Part shown: positions 49,340-63,197 of the stretch, piece after piece
Layout of the letters: every line of letters starts with the position of its first letter
Position numbering within the stretch: the stretch's first letter is position 1
From: Osedax fenrisi
Taxonomy: Eukaryota; Annelida; Polychaeta; Sabellida; Siboglinidae
Direction: 5' to 3'
Length of the DNA stretch: 64,000 nt
Assembly (NCBI GenBank): GCA_964019155.1
Contig: OZ025243.1
Coordinates: 18,359,027-18,423,026, forward strand
Notes under the pieces: generated by a model
What the model was told of the DNA's origin: nothing
The model's input: only the letters and a program-made list of their open reading frames with translations
Database searches by the model: none
Made by a program: the position numbers and the translations under genes

Positions 49340-49990
49340 AAAATATATATAAAATGAATAAAAATAAATAAATAAATAAATAAGACTTTAATAGTGACCA
49401 ATAATTTTTTGTTTTAAAACATTTAAAAACTTTTTCAAAGGGTTAGTGGTTTTGATATCAATAGATAGTGAATTTCATTACAAAGGACCTTTATAACCAA
49501 TACAGAATTTATCATAACAACGTGATATATTGGGAACAACGAATTCATTAGTTGACCTTAGAGAATATATTGTCCTTTTTTTATTAAATAACTAAATAAT
49601 TTGTGGATGTATATTATTATTGTACCAAGCTTTATACATGTATTTGTAAATATTTAAATCAATAATATCATTAAATTTGAGAATACGTTTATGTATATAA
49701 ATATGGTAAATATTTGTTCTATTATGTAGATAATAAATTGATCTTAGACATCTATTTTGTAATATAGTAATACATTTAATATTACTAAAATACGTATTAC
49801 CCCAGAGTATTGAGCAATAATGCAAATGACTATGGAATAAAGAGTAATATATGTTCATAAGGGATTCTCTATTCAATTTAGATTTTAATCTATTTATTAA
49901 AGAGATACATCGATTAAGTTTGTTTTTAATATTATGAATCTGTTTTTTCCAATTGAGATTTTCATCTATAAATATACCCAAAAATAAAAT
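49340..49990 (-). mobile_element. 3' fragment of a non-LTR retrotransposon
   Basis: The 49592-49981 minus frame reads GIFIDENLNWKKQIHNIKNK, INRLKSKLNRESLMNIYYSL, HYCSILWGNTYFSNIK and ILQNRCLRSIYYL, the post-RT region of jockey/CR1-group proteins. Past the stop, degenerate coding pieces (VPNISRCYDKFC, NPLKKFLNVLK) run to a (TTTA)n tail at about 49360-49380 on the minus strand. The RT core is missing. Confidence 0.82.
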
Positions 49991-50196
49991 ATAAGATGAT
50001 TGCTTTATAATTAAGTCATTAATTTTTTAAATATCATATATAGATATAGGTACATATAAAGTATGATCATACGAATATGGTATGGAAACCAGGCTATTGA
50101 CATAATGTGTGGACGTTTATATAATTCTAATATATTATCAAATTTTGTTTTGATAACAAAAATACATAGAATAATTTTATAATTTGTATTAACTTC

Positions 50197-50240
<44 letters not shown>

Positions 50241-51180
50241 TACCAGGATGGGTCCACGAATAGGTCACTGGGGTGCATAATTAACATTCACATAGTAATA
50301 TACTTAACTATTTAATTATAATTATAAAGCTACACTATCAGTTGTTGGATGTTATACGCAATGATTGGTATTAAGATGAAAGGGGAAACAACATACCCGT
50401 CCAGCGTCCAATATCAACTCTGCATCAGTCAATGCCCCTATATTCATAGGAAATTAGGTCGTAAGTTATTGATGTATCAAATTTAAAAGAGAGAAGTTTA
50501 TTCGTAACTTTAAGCGGACCGGATACAATACGGAAGTGGTAATATGGTTACGAGGGTAACTTGGGGGAGAGCGTGATGATCAACGCATACTCTAATACAC
50601 ATATATAATAATATATATATATATATAATAATAATATTTATTAGAATAATTTTAATTTTTTTTTCGGTAATTTGTAATATATATATATATATATCGTTTA
50701 TATATTATTGTTATTGTTCTTATTTGTATTTGTTATTGTTATATATTGTTGTTCATTTGCGGGCGCACTATGAGGAGTGTCTATAACTTTGTTTTGTTTC
50801 TAATATCATCATCATCATCATCATCATATCTGATCTATTAATCGTTTTTTTGTATATGAATAATTTAATAATACTAATATAAACCAATTATTTCTTTATT
50901 AGTTAAATATTAATTATAAATCAAAACAGATTTATGTTTTATTTTCCGTACATATTTCGGATAAAATCAAGAAACATAAGGGATAAAAAATAGATAAATA
51001 TTACTTTAAATCATTTGTATTATTTGTATATGCATAGTGTAAATTCGTATGCATGTTACTAATTATTAATATTAGCATAGGTATGTAACTACTTATATTA
51101 TATGACATAGGTATAGGTACCTAGCTATAATATGTAGTTTTCACGTAATAGACTGTCCGCAATACCCATTAAAGGTAATC
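49991..51180. other. Intergenic AT-rich sequence
   Basis: (TA)n at about 50199-50233 and an ATC microsatellite at 50801-50826. No gene. A unique moderately GC segment at 50385-50590 shows no coding similarity I recognise. Confidence 0.5.
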
Positions 51181-51240
51181 GGGGGGGGGGGGGTAACATA
51201 ACCTACATGGGGGTAACATAACCTACATGGGGGTAACATG
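51181..51240. repeat. Poly-G run followed by a 20-bp tandem repeat
   Basis: Thirteen G in a row at 51181-51193, then GGGGGTAACATAACCTACAT in tandem (about three copies). Confidence 0.9.
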
Positions 51241-51363
51241 TCTACACTATATTCACATGCCATGTTACAACTCTTTGGTATCAACTACACACGATGAGCT
51301 AGATATTATATGGTTTATGATATGCTGTATACAGCACGTATATATACGTATCACATATGGTAT

Positions 51364-51367
<4 letters not shown>

Positions 51368-51436
<69 letters not shown>
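51368..51436. repeat. (TA)n array
   Basis: Uninterrupted TA dinucleotides, the longest such run in the window. Confidence 0.95.
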
Positions 51437-51438
<2 letters not shown>

Positions 51439-51670
51439 TATGTTGTATGCTATATATGTGAATCATATAATATGATATAGTGTATGATATAGTATATGTT
51501 GAATACAACCAGGGAGATATCCCTGATAGATACAACGTATAATGTACGCTATACCATATATGGTATATCAGATGTTGTCTGCAGTAGTGTATCGTTTGTT
51601 GAGTGTCATCACGTGTGTGTATCATATATGTACATAACAGTGTTTATTTACATCGATGGTGTGTACACAC

Positions 51671-51706
<36 letters not shown>

Positions 51707-51782
51707 TGTATACAACAAGTTGTAGGTGCTGTGATGTAACGAAACCACGTCACGTGTTATGCAATCGAGATCAGATTAACCC

Positions 51783-52057
51783 ATCGATATCAAGAAAGTG
51801 GATAAACAATTGAATGTAGTGTATGTCAATTTGCGATTGAGGCGCTGCAGTCGCAGCCTTCTACTAAATACCTACTAAGTTTTAAATTAATATTATTTAT
51901 TTATATATATTACAAATGACTACCAATGTTAATGTACTATCTATACTAGAAATAAAAATATATATTTAAAATACATCATATCAACATCCCTCGTAATTTT
52001 GTGTATTTAAATTGAAGATATCATACAATGTTATTGATATTTATAATCTAAATCTAT

Positions 52058-52116
<59 letters not shown>

Positions 52117-52371
52117 TGTCACTTGAATCTATTTCGACGTATATTTATAATCTAAATCTATTGATATATATATATATATATACGAAAAACCTACTGTTTT
52201 AATATTTGACATATATATATATATAATATGACTAATATCGGGAAATCCCGCTAATATCCAATCAAAATCACTGATACCATTTTGTTAATTTATTGATAAA
52301 AGTGTCATTCGCGTATCTATCTTTTACATGCATTGCGTGCGTCGATTGCTTATCCACTTTCTTTACATCGA
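51783..52371. mobile_element. TIR element (AAGAAAGTGGATAA family), copy A
   Basis: Ends ATCGATATCAAGAAAGTGGA and (inverse) TCCACTTTCTTTACATCGA, giving TIRs of about 27 bp. Interior is AT-rich with a (TA)n at 52063-52113 and no transposase. Copy B at 53288-53767 is the same element in inverted orientation. Confidence 0.8.
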
Positions 52372-53287
52372 GTGACCCTATAGGATTGATACGATATATC
52401 GTACACGCGTGTCTATATATTGACCCTATCGCACCGTATCTATATATTGAACCTATCGCATCTATTTACATAGCATCCTATATGTAAACTTACCTAGAAA
52501 TCGACCTTATACTATTACGTCGTTGTGTTATACGGGTGGCTCTAACTTTACGAGTGGTTTACCTAATAATCGATTATATTTACTTATTTTAGCTACGATA
52601 AGTGTATATCGTGGTGAACCTCGCATTGTATTGAGTGATTGAGTGATTGGTATAGTTTATTTAGAGTTATATCGGGGAGTTAACTTTTTCTACGATGGAG
52701 ATTCTAAGGGGATATCCCACTACCAGTATTTCCGGCAACTTGTCGGAATATAGTAACTTTAAAATTAGTTTCTATAAAGTTGTAATGGGAGATATCCCTA
52801 TCCCTATCCCTTTAAATGGGGTATACCCCCTAGGGGTATCTTCCGGTAGAGCTCTATAGAGCCAGGTATACCTGAAATTAAGGGGGTATCCCACTAACAT
52901 TGTAGTTAACTTGCTAGAAAATGACTTTCTAGCTAACATTTCCGGACATTATTTCCAGAAATACTTGTAGTGCACTCCCATGGGATAACCCTTAAGATGG
53001 CCGACATAAAATGTATTAAAAAGTATTATTTAACCGAATTAAATGTTGCAATTATATCGCAGTATTCGTGTATAATATAAATGAATATAAATGTTTATTT
53101 TGATATAATCGAAACGTCCTTTATAAGCGTATATAGAAGAGAATAGAATATATATAGAAGAGAAACAAAATTGAATGAATTAAAAAATAAATATTATAAT
53201 ATTACTATAGTTGTTTGAATATTATTTATTAAATGCGTGTGTCATGTGATGGTCGGTCATCTTATGACACAAAACGCCAGTCAATAG
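52372..53287. other. Spacer between inverted TIR elements, with MITE-like GGGGTATCCC segments
   Basis: 52706-52993 has AAGGGGATATCCCACTACCA, AAGGGGGTATCCCACTAAC, TTTCCGGACATTATTTCC and a terminal GGGATAACCCTTAAG. This is a diverged relative of the 45548-45745 element, possibly two nested pieces. The remainder is unremarkable. Confidence 0.6.
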
Positions 53288-53767
53288 CATCGATATAAAG
53301 AAAGTGGATAAGCAATTGACGCACGCAATGTATGTAAAAGATAGACACGTGAATGACACTTTTATCAATAAATTAACAAAATGGTATCAGTGATTTTGAT
53401 TGGATATTAGTCATATTATATATGTCAAATATTAAAACAGTAGGCTTTTCGTCGAAATAGATTAAAGTGACTTCTATCTATATCAATGGATTTAAATTAT
53501 AAATATCAATAAAATAGTATTATATCTTCAATTTAAATACACAAAATTACGAGGAATGTTGATATTATGTATTTTAAATATATAATTTTATTTTTAGTAT
53601 AGATAGTACATTAAAATTAGTAGTGATTATCAATATATATATATGATAAATACATATTATTATAAATAAAAAGTAGTGGGCCAGATAGTGGGTTTCGACT
53701 GCAGCGCTCGTAGCGGATAGTGCCATACACTACATTCAATTGCTTATCCACTTTCTTTATATCAATG
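53288..53767. mobile_element. TIR element (AAGAAAGTGGATAA family), copy B, inverted
   Basis: Starts ATCGATATAAAGAAAGTGGA and ends TCCACTTTCTTTATATCAAT. Matches copy A read in reverse, including TACGAGCGCTGCAGTCG near the end and ATACACAAAATTACGAGG in the middle. Shorter because the (TA)n of copy A is missing. Confidence 0.8.
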
Positions 53768-54004
53768 GTCAATAGGCGTGTTGAAGATTGTTTACCTTAT
53801 CGAGGTACAGCGATACCGATCTATAGGTTAAATACAACTATATGATTCGAAAGGATACTATATATATATAGATACTATAGTACCTCTATAGATCCCTATA
53901 AGCTTAAGGATATATGATTACAAATAAAAACTTCATCTAAATTCCTGGATGGGATGAAAATAACAATAACAATATATTATATATATATATATATATATAT
54001 AATA

Positions 54005-54194
54005 CAGTCAACTCTCGATATCTCAGACTCTCCATATCTCAGAAACTCCGATAACCTATACTTTTTTATAAATGCTATTTTGGTTTTTGATACATAATGT
54101 AAATACACGTAAGAATAATTCGATATATCAGAAACTCTATATCTCGCACACATTTCTCGGGTTACTTAACTTCTGAGAAATCGAGAATTAACCG
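54005..54194. mobile_element. pogo/Tigger-like MITE, 190 bp, TA target duplication
   Basis: The left end CAGTCAACTCTCGATATCTC is mirrored at the right end, GAGAAATCGAGAATTAACCG, with a few mismatches; TA flanks both sides. The subterminal motif ATATCTCAGAAACTC is repeated inside in both halves. CAGT termini with TA duplication are typical of the pogo/Tigger branch of Tc1/mariner. No transposase. Confidence 0.82.
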
Positions 54195-55112
54195 TATATA
54201 TATATATATATATATATGTGTTTAGATAGTTGTGTTATTTATAGAATAGATGTTTTCACATACACGTATGAATTACATTTAATATTTGCAGTGTATACGT
54301 CGTGTATTAATAATCAATTGTCATACTGTATTGACAAAATCTATTTATATATACATTTGTCAGACATCTCGATTAATGTGTTACGCAACATTATATTATT
54401 TGCCGGACTAGTCGTGCGTGACAAGTTATACTGGCCTATATGCCCATATAAGTCGACGATACATTTAACATATTATCATTTTAATCTAGAATGTATTTCA
54501 GTATACGATATATATATATAATTAATGAATGAATTAGTTTATTTAAAAACCACGAATATATATATATATATATATGTGCTATAGCAGAATCCATCACTGA
54601 TGTATAAATAAATGAACAAACAAATATAAATAAAAGAATTTATTATAAGATTTAGTTAATAAAAATAAGTTATAATATATAAATAAATCATATACGAATA
54701 AAAATGTGTTATAAATAGTAATATCTGTGTATATAATAAATGTGCGTATACAACGACATTCACGGCACTCATGTCATAGCTGGAGTCGCGTGTGTTAATT
54801 TTAAATTAAATATATACGTCTTTATTTATAACATATGTATATGTCTTACATCGAGTCCGCTACATATGTCTGTGATGTGTGACACGTGATATATATCGTA
54901 TGCGATATGTGATACCCTATAGGGGTTTTATCTGTACGTAAATCGATATGCATTGTTAATTCCATACGAACTGGAACACAAATATATCTATACCCTATAG
55001 AACGGAGTGAATTGTCGAGTATTAATTATAATTTATCGATAATTATCGATAGAATATAATATCACGCATACTTGCTAATTATTAATAATATATTATATTA
55101 TCGAATAAACTG

Positions 55113-55147
<35 letters not shown>

Positions 55148-55532
55148 ATGTGTATATATTATATAAACGTGCAGTGTATGTTATGCACGTATTGACCTAT
55201 ATATATATACACCTATAAATACATATAGGTCGTAACCCATATATATATATAATATATATTATATATATGTAAACATTCCATGTATTCGTATCGGAAAATG
55301 CATGTTTTTACGAATTATATATATATAAAGTATGATTAGAACAGCGCAGACTCGACGTGTTATAAAACTTACGTAATGTATTGTTATGTTGATCGAAGCA
55401 CGGTGTCTGCGCATTGATTCGTAATGAGAATACGCGTGAATAATCTGAATAAAATGTGCGAGATTTGTTAAATTTTCTATATTAGTAATCATTCTAATGA
55501 ATACACACACACTATTATTAAACGTAATATGA

Positions 55533-55603
<71 letters not shown>

Positions 55604-56638
55604 TTTAATTCATACGGTATACCATTATTATACACACGCTAACTTCCCGTTAACAAACCCATATATAGGTTATACCTACCTTATACCTACCTTATACCTA
55701 CCATTATACCTACCATTATACCTACCATTATACCTGTATGCATGGAATACCATTAAATACTAAATATACATACCATTATATACTAAATGCATACACGAAA
55801 TCTATACACGAAATGAACACGCGAACATGTATAACAAACGTATACGTTGTGAGCTGGTATCGCCTTATATCTCATATATAACGTATATACACACTACTAT
55901 TATACCAACTATAGTATAATATGATATAGATAGCACTGTAAACGTATACCTATAATTACCTATGAACACATAGGTGCATATAGGTATACCTATGTTAATA
56001 TAGTATACCAGTCGATACCATCGTATTGCAGTTAATACTGTATTGGTAACTATATATAGTCGTATGCAGTGTACTATACTATGGTTATATATATATATAT
56101 ATATGTATATGTCTATATTTACCTTAATACATTTAACGTAATACATTAAACACTGTATACAATGCGTATACCGAACACATATATATTGATATGTATACAT
56201 TGTACACTCGTACATATGTATACACATATGTGTGTATATGTGTATATGTGTGTGTTTCTATTACGAATATGATCTCGTGAAAACCCCCTAATAGTAACAT
56301 CATAATAAATGATACGTTATTTTATTAATTGTTATTTTTCATTTTTCAATACACATTTCAAATTGCATAACACATAATTAATCTGTGTATATGTTTTTAT
56401 AATAATTATTTTTAGCTTTATACTTATTATTATTATATAAACACGTAGTATACAATATCGTTTATATATATTATGGAAAATTTACTATTTAAATAATTCT
56501 GAATTAATAATTGTATAATTGTATAGCGTTATAAATTTATAAAATTGATGTACATAAATAAAAAGTATATACCAAATTCATAAAATACTATATACATGTA
56601 TATATAAATATATATATAATATAAAATAATTAACTTAT

Positions 56639-56671
<33 letters not shown>

Positions 56672-57231
56672 TAATTAATTAATTATAGTTATAATAAATT
56701 ATCATATATTAATGAATATATTAATAATATCATATTGTAGAGTTAACATTGAAAATACACACACATATATATATATAATATATTATATATTATATATATA
56801 TATATATTACATAATAATGTATTACATAATACCGGAAGATGAATTACTTGACCTATCGGTTGTTTATATTCGACATAACCTCGTATATCATCCTATAATT
56901 TTATCATAACAATTTCTATATATGCAGTAATAATTATAAATTATAATAATATGTAGAGGTTATAAACATGTAACCTATACATGATATAAGATTCTATGGA
57001 AATGAATAGTTCAATTGTTTCATTATCTATATCTTATATGCTAGACATTTTATATAATGTACAATTCATAACAAGCCTATTTTATTGTTTATATTTCATT
57101 GATTCCCATTCGGTAAGGGAATCTTGGCAATTGGACAACGGAATATTACGAATTCTATGCATTACGAGCGGTATTTTCCATGACGTATACGCAAAGGGTG
57201 TGTGAATTGCGTTCATTCATGCTATAGGTCT
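54195..57231. other. Intergenic AT-rich sequence upstream of SLC6
   Basis: Contains (TA)n at about 55119-55143 and 55535-55598 and a 13-14 bp repeat TATACCTACCATTA at 55672-55735 (six copies). Reading frames here (for example 54216-54521) resemble nothing known and reflect composition. No gene recognised. Confidence 0.55.
55535..55598. repeat. (TA)n array
   Basis: Uninterrupted TA dinucleotides. Confidence 0.95.
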
Positions 57232-57280
57232 AGCGTGCACACGCCTCCACGTGTGCGTGCGTGCGCGCCGCGTGTCTATA
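57232..57280 (+). promoter_or_regulatory. Possible SLC6 promoter: CpG-rich segment with E-box
   Basis: A GC-rich island in an otherwise AT-rich region, about 80-125 bases upstream of the SLC6 ATG. Contains CCACGTGTGCGTGCGTGCGC and a CACGTG E-box, with six or more CpGs. Position and composition suggest a promoter or transcription start region; there is no direct evidence. Confidence 0.4.
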
Positions 57281-57356
57281 CTACAGACGATAATACTCAT
57301 TTTAGCCTAGTTATTTTCCCAGATAGCACGTAAAATCGTATTTACTATATTTTACG

Positions 57357-57540
57357 ATGGGTGTTCCAAAATCGGACGATAGTAGGACGGAGTTATCCGA
57401 ATCTTCAGAGTCCAGCGGCGATGAAACTTCTCGAGGGAATTGGTCTGGAAAATTGGACTTTATGATGTCGTGTATTAGTTTTGCAGTGGGTCTGGGTAAT
57501 ATATGGAGGTTTCCCTATCTATGCTATCGAAATGGAGGAG
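57357..57540 (+). CDS. SLC6 transporter exon 1 (N-terminus, TM1)
   Basis: Start at ATG 57357, the first in frame and followed by an acidic, Ser-rich cytoplasmic tail (residues 1-29). Residues 29-35 WSGKLDF lead into TM1, SFAVGLGNIWRFPYLCYRNG at 41-60. This contains the NxWRFPY Na+/substrate-site motif. Ends AATGGAGGAG|GTAATA, phase 1. Confidence 0.93.
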
Positions 57541-59666
57541 GTAATATATATATATATATATTATTGTATATTATATAATATTAAATGTATGATAATATAT
57601 TATATTATTATATATAATACCATATTTGTATATAAAATAGTCAATTATTAATCAAATATATATATATATATATATATATATTCATAGTAAACAATTATCA
57701 AATAGATAACAATATTTAATATTATATTAATATATCTATTTGATATTTGTTTACTATGAATATATATTTAATTTATTATATATATATATATATATTATAT
57801 TTATACACTATGTAATATATAATGTACATATACTTATTTCATAATACATTTTTAAATTAAAAAACAATATAATATTAATTATTATATGAATATAATTATA
57901 TTGTACATACTTTGTATACATTATATATATATAATATAATAGTTATATATATATATATATTAAATTTAATAATATAATTTTATATTTATCTTTCAATATA
58001 CACAATTTTATTTATTGATTTTATATATAAAATAATATATATATAACATACTATTTATTTTGAATTAAACAAGCATATCATCAATATATAATTTATAAAA
58101 ACCAAACACATAGTATAATTTAAATTCTATTAAAATAAAATCAAAATATAATCTATAATTATTAAATCTACATTCTTTTAAAATAGTTATAATCTAATGA
58201 AAATAACACACATACATTCAATATGAAAGTTTGTAAAATATATAAAATGTATGATACATATATTTATGATTCAATTCATACATTTTCATAAAATTAAACT
58301 TCATTTAAATATCTAATGACAAATATTTATACCAATAATTATATATTATTGTTAGCATATATGCTACATAGTACATATAGTTACTATATGTACTATGTAG
58401 CATATATAATAGTATACTATAGTATCAAAATATATATATTTTAATAAAATAATAATTAAACAATTAACTGTAAATTAGCATATATAATTAGCACACACAT
58501 ATACACATAAATTGGTGATATTTATGAACAATTATATTAATACTTAATAAGTAATATAACTATTAAACTACTACTATACATTATAGTATACTACATCATA
58601 TAGTATATTATATACATATATACTATATATTATACTTATTTATTACTTTACAAATTGATATAATTAAACAAAAATAATTGTTAATTAATTAAAATTCACC
58701 ATGCTACTTGTGTTCAATTTATAGATATTCACATTTTAGTAGATTTGAAAATCGGTTATGTTGACAATAGTATTTGTTATTATTCGTTATCAATACAACA
58801 TATAGATATTATAAAAAAATAATTTAATTTATACAAATATGATAAAGTAATTATCATCTATCATTAGCACACACATATACACAGTGTATTACACACACAC
58901 TCATTGGTGATGTTTATACACAATTATTTTAATATTTAATAAATATTAAACTATTACTATAAATTATAGTATAATATATTATATATTTATATAATATACA
59001 TATATACTATATAATATAGTATACTATAATATAGTTTATACTATATATTATACTTATTGATTACTTTCAAAATTGATATAATTAAACAAAAATAATTGTT
59101 AATTAATTAAAATTCACCATACCACTTTTGTTCTATTTATAGATATTCACATGTAAATAGATATGAAAATCTTTTATGTTGAACACATTCTAGCCATTCA
59201 ATATTTGTTATTATTCGTTATCTATTCAACAAATGGATATTATTATAATAATTTTAAAAAATAACTTTAATTTATACAAATATGATAAAGTAATAAATAA
59301 ATGTTGAGAAATTATTTATCAACAAATAAAAGTAAGGTCAAATATAATTCTGGTTATACATAATCTCTAAAATCTAAAATTAAATATAATCATTGCATTT
59401 TTTAATATTGTATATATGTATAATAAATAATGTGTATACTATACACTATATATATATAGTGTAGCATTTTACAAATAAACTTAAATGTAATAATTTATAT
59501 AATATTATTTATTTTATGATATATAAATATTAGTGTATACTATAAACTTTATAGTATTAAAAGAAAATTAATTTCAAAATAATATAATGGTAGACGATCT
59601 AAAACATATTAATTTTCATCACATTTAATTTATTTTTAATTATTAATTTATTTACATATTTAACAG
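57541..59666. repeat. SLC6 intron 1, AT-rich with a tandem duplication of about 380 bp
   Basis: The segment 58485-58855 (GCACACACATATACACA, AATTGATATAATTAAACAAA, AAAATTCACCATGC, TTTGTTATTATTCGTTATC) recurs in order at 58865-59295. (TA)n-type runs at 57655-57682 and 57776-57795. No coding signal. Confidence 0.75.
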
Positions 59667-59798
59667 GTGCTTTTTTGATTCCATACTGTTTCTTTCTTCT
59701 ACTTTGTGGTATGCCTTTATTCTTCATGGAAGTAGCTCTTGGTCAATATCCTTCACTCAGTCCAATCACAATTTGGAGAATTTGTCCTCTATTCAAAG
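59667..59798 (+). CDS. SLC6 transporter exon 2 (TM2)
   Basis: Acceptor ATTTAACAG|GTGC and donor TTCAAAG|GTTACA, phases 1 and 1; 132 bases. Encodes GAFLIPYCFFLLCGMPLFFM followed by EVALGQYPSLSPITIWRICP and LFKG, matching family GAFLVPYLLF...GMPLFYMELALGQ...GVWKICPILKG. The segment PSLSPIT after ALGQY differs from the usual sequence at this loop. Confidence 0.93.
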
Positions 59799-61552
59799 GT
59801 TACATTTTTTAACCTATGTATTATATTATATATATACGGTATCCTTCCTATGTGTTCCTATTATTTATAATAATAATTAAATATTAATATTAATAATTAT
59901 AACTAGTATTATATTTTAGATATCTTAAATATCATATTTAGACATTCAAAATTTTAGTAATTATCTGTACAAAATAAATATTTTATAAGAAATACTTAAT
60001 TTACTTAAATATAATTACTATATACATCTACTATATATATGAACTATAGTCGATTATAAACTAATACGTGAGTCATGTACTATAGTTCATAATCACATAT
60101 ATGCGTATACACATATTGTGACGTAGCTGTGGATGGTATTATATAAATAGAAGTGTATTATTCGTGGCATATGTTACCATGACGACCTATTTATAGTGAC
60201 CTATAATGTAGACAGCACATGCGCATATACAGAAAATACGTACGAGATACAAATCAATATGTGTATATAATGTATATGGATTTATATTTTTCTATTTCTA
60301 AGAAATATATTTTAAATATTTGTATATAATAAAATAGTCAAATAAAAATATAAGCTATTATTGTAATTACATTTTAAACTATAATTTTTAAATATTAATA
60401 TTGAATACTATAATTAAATAGTATTGAATTAATTCAATATTAAAATGTATTTATTTTCAAATTATATATTATATAATATCAATCTTCAATGAATTAGAAT
60501 TAACAAAACTTACTATGTTTATTAAATAATTATATTCAATCAAGATTAATTGATTTATAAATTAATTAATTGATATCTATATTTAGATAATATGCTAACT
60601 GTACCAATATTCAAACAAATTTATATATGGAATATTTTTTAATTTATATGTACTTTCTATTTATAAATTTTAATAAATCAATTCCATACAAAGTATTATC
60701 ATTTATGTTATGATTGTATACATGTATTATTTTGTCATTAATCGACTCTTTAAGAATGTAAAGTAAACTATAGAAATTGATAAATTACATATTCACGCAT
60801 GCGTGCATGCAGTCATCCAATTCAATCATAATTTGGTAAATATTTTAAATATTATACACTTTAAATATTTAGGCAGATACACGTTAACAACATCATATTT
60901 CATAATAACCACCCACCTACTTTATCATGTATTATTTTCCCATGTGTTGATTAGTGATCGAGTACATCTTACCACTTAGCTCTATCTTTACAATCAAACC
61001 TTCGTATTATAATACTACTATATGACACATCGATAGGCGTAACATGTGAGTAGTATATGGACCGTATTTTATCATATAGAGTACATGTAGTTGTATCATA
61101 TTACAGTAATACGTAATCGAGTAAAAGACCCCACACTACGTTCTCGTCCAAGTATATTGATTTCATAATCCAATTACTTATACATTTTTTATTATATATT
61201 AAATTTGTATTCAACGATATTTTAAACTTATTATGGAATAGTGTAAATATTTATTATGTATTTTATTGTATATATATATATATATATATTGATATATCTT
61301 GGATCTATAAATCCCTGGATATGTCTAGTTATTATATATCTATTAACGATATTGGTGGAATGTTCTCAGTATTTAATAATACAAATATATATTCAATCTC
61401 CACACGACCTTAAATAACTGTAGTCAAGCATATAGAAAGAAGATAAATTACTTAAATTAATTGATATTGAAATAAAATTCACAATAATACAATACACTAT
61501 ACATTATTGTATGTACATACCTACTAAATCATATGTGAGTAAATACATTCAC

Positions 61553-61611
<59 letters not shown>

Positions 61612-62207
61612 GAATAGGTATATTTATAGAGTTATTATAAACAATACGTAAACAATGTCCAGACGAGATAACGTGTTCTTATTAATATTGTTATCTGGTT
61701 ATGGATTGGTTACATAACATTATAAATACACAACGTTAACCTTGCAAGAGGTATTCGATTCCCGATGTAAATATAAACGTGTGGGATTATTCTAGTGCTT
61801 TCCGCTAACCGCAATACCTATACACAAATAATAGAATGCATTCGCACGCAATGTTTCTGTCATAGATACTGCGTGTATTATTATCCTGACGACGTAGTGC
61901 AGCACTAGTAGTATTAATGTACTGTCGGTGACCTCTGTTATGTGATACTAGACTATCACTGATAACAGGTATATCATCACAAATCGATAGTTTCGTTTTA
62001 CCGAATATTACAACTATGCTGTATTGAAATATTTAGTTATGATTCATAACTTATGAATCACCGATTAGTTATGACTCATCAATTATTCATTCATACATAA
62101 ATGAGAATTATGTTATGTCAGATGTCCTTTATTGTATTATGTTTGATATGTATATACGATGTATATTATACACACAAATACATACATATACTCACATATA
62201 CACACAC

Positions 62208-62254
<47 letters not shown>

Positions 62255-62452
62255 AAGTGGTAAGTATAATAGTAATAATAAAAAAGATTGTAAAAAGGGT
62301 TTCAATTCATATTGTAATACACTCTACAATGTATAGTCTACATAGTATTGTATTTCATTGCATATATTGAATAGATCAATCTCATACAATAGTTATATAA
62401 TTACATATCTATAGTGATATCAATATCTCTTCATATACAGTCAAACTTCACA

Positions 62453-62496
<44 letters not shown>

Positions 62497-63197
62497 TATA
62501 ATAGGTGAATTGTCATATATGTAAATATATTATAGATATAAATCATTACATTTATATATTATAATACATTTAATTAGACATGTCAATATAATAAAATTCA
62601 TTACATGAAATTGTTCTAGCAATTATATACAACTTTGTAATATTTAAAATAAAGTTAATCTTCTGAAAGAACTAATAAAGTGGAGTCTAAATTATATATA
62701 TATATTTCCATGCATACATAATATTAATATTAATTATAATTAATATATATTATATATAATATATAATTATAAATTATATATAATTTAATAGATTTTATAT
62801 TCAATCATCCTATTATATAATACAAAATACAATTTGTATTTAACTATTTACTCCTTATATATATTAAGTATTAAGTAGATTAACAGATTATTAAATTATT
62901 ATATATGATTAATTACTCTAAATCATATTATCAAAGAATTAATATTATAATCATATACATATAATAATTCTATTGATATCAGATATATTTTTTTATAAAT
63001 AAATGTTTTATTAGATATATGTCTAGTTAATTAATAATGCTATTACTATCCTCTAATATACATATATAAATATCTACAAACATATATATTATATTAAATA
63101 TTAATCAATATTATTTAAAAAACATTGCAAACCCATATCTAATATATGTACTTATATATCAGTGTATTCATTAATTATATATGTGCTATGCTTGTAG
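59799..63197. other. SLC6 intron 2, AT-rich
   Basis: 3.4 kb with (TA)n at about 61556-61608, 62211-62251 and 62457-62492. A more GC-balanced stretch at 61660-62000 has no recognised coding or RNA gene. No transposable element identified. Confidence 0.6.
61556..61608. repeat. (TA)n array in SLC6 intron 2
   Basis: Uninterrupted TA dinucleotides. Confidence 0.95.

Noticed and set aside
54216..54521. Protein-coding ORF of 101 residues
   Set aside because: No recognisable domain, AT-driven composition (many I, Y, S), no splice or promoter context.
61740..61790. tRNA-like T-arm (GTATTCGATTCCCGATG)
   Set aside because: No acceptor stem, D-arm or anticodon arm could be placed around it.
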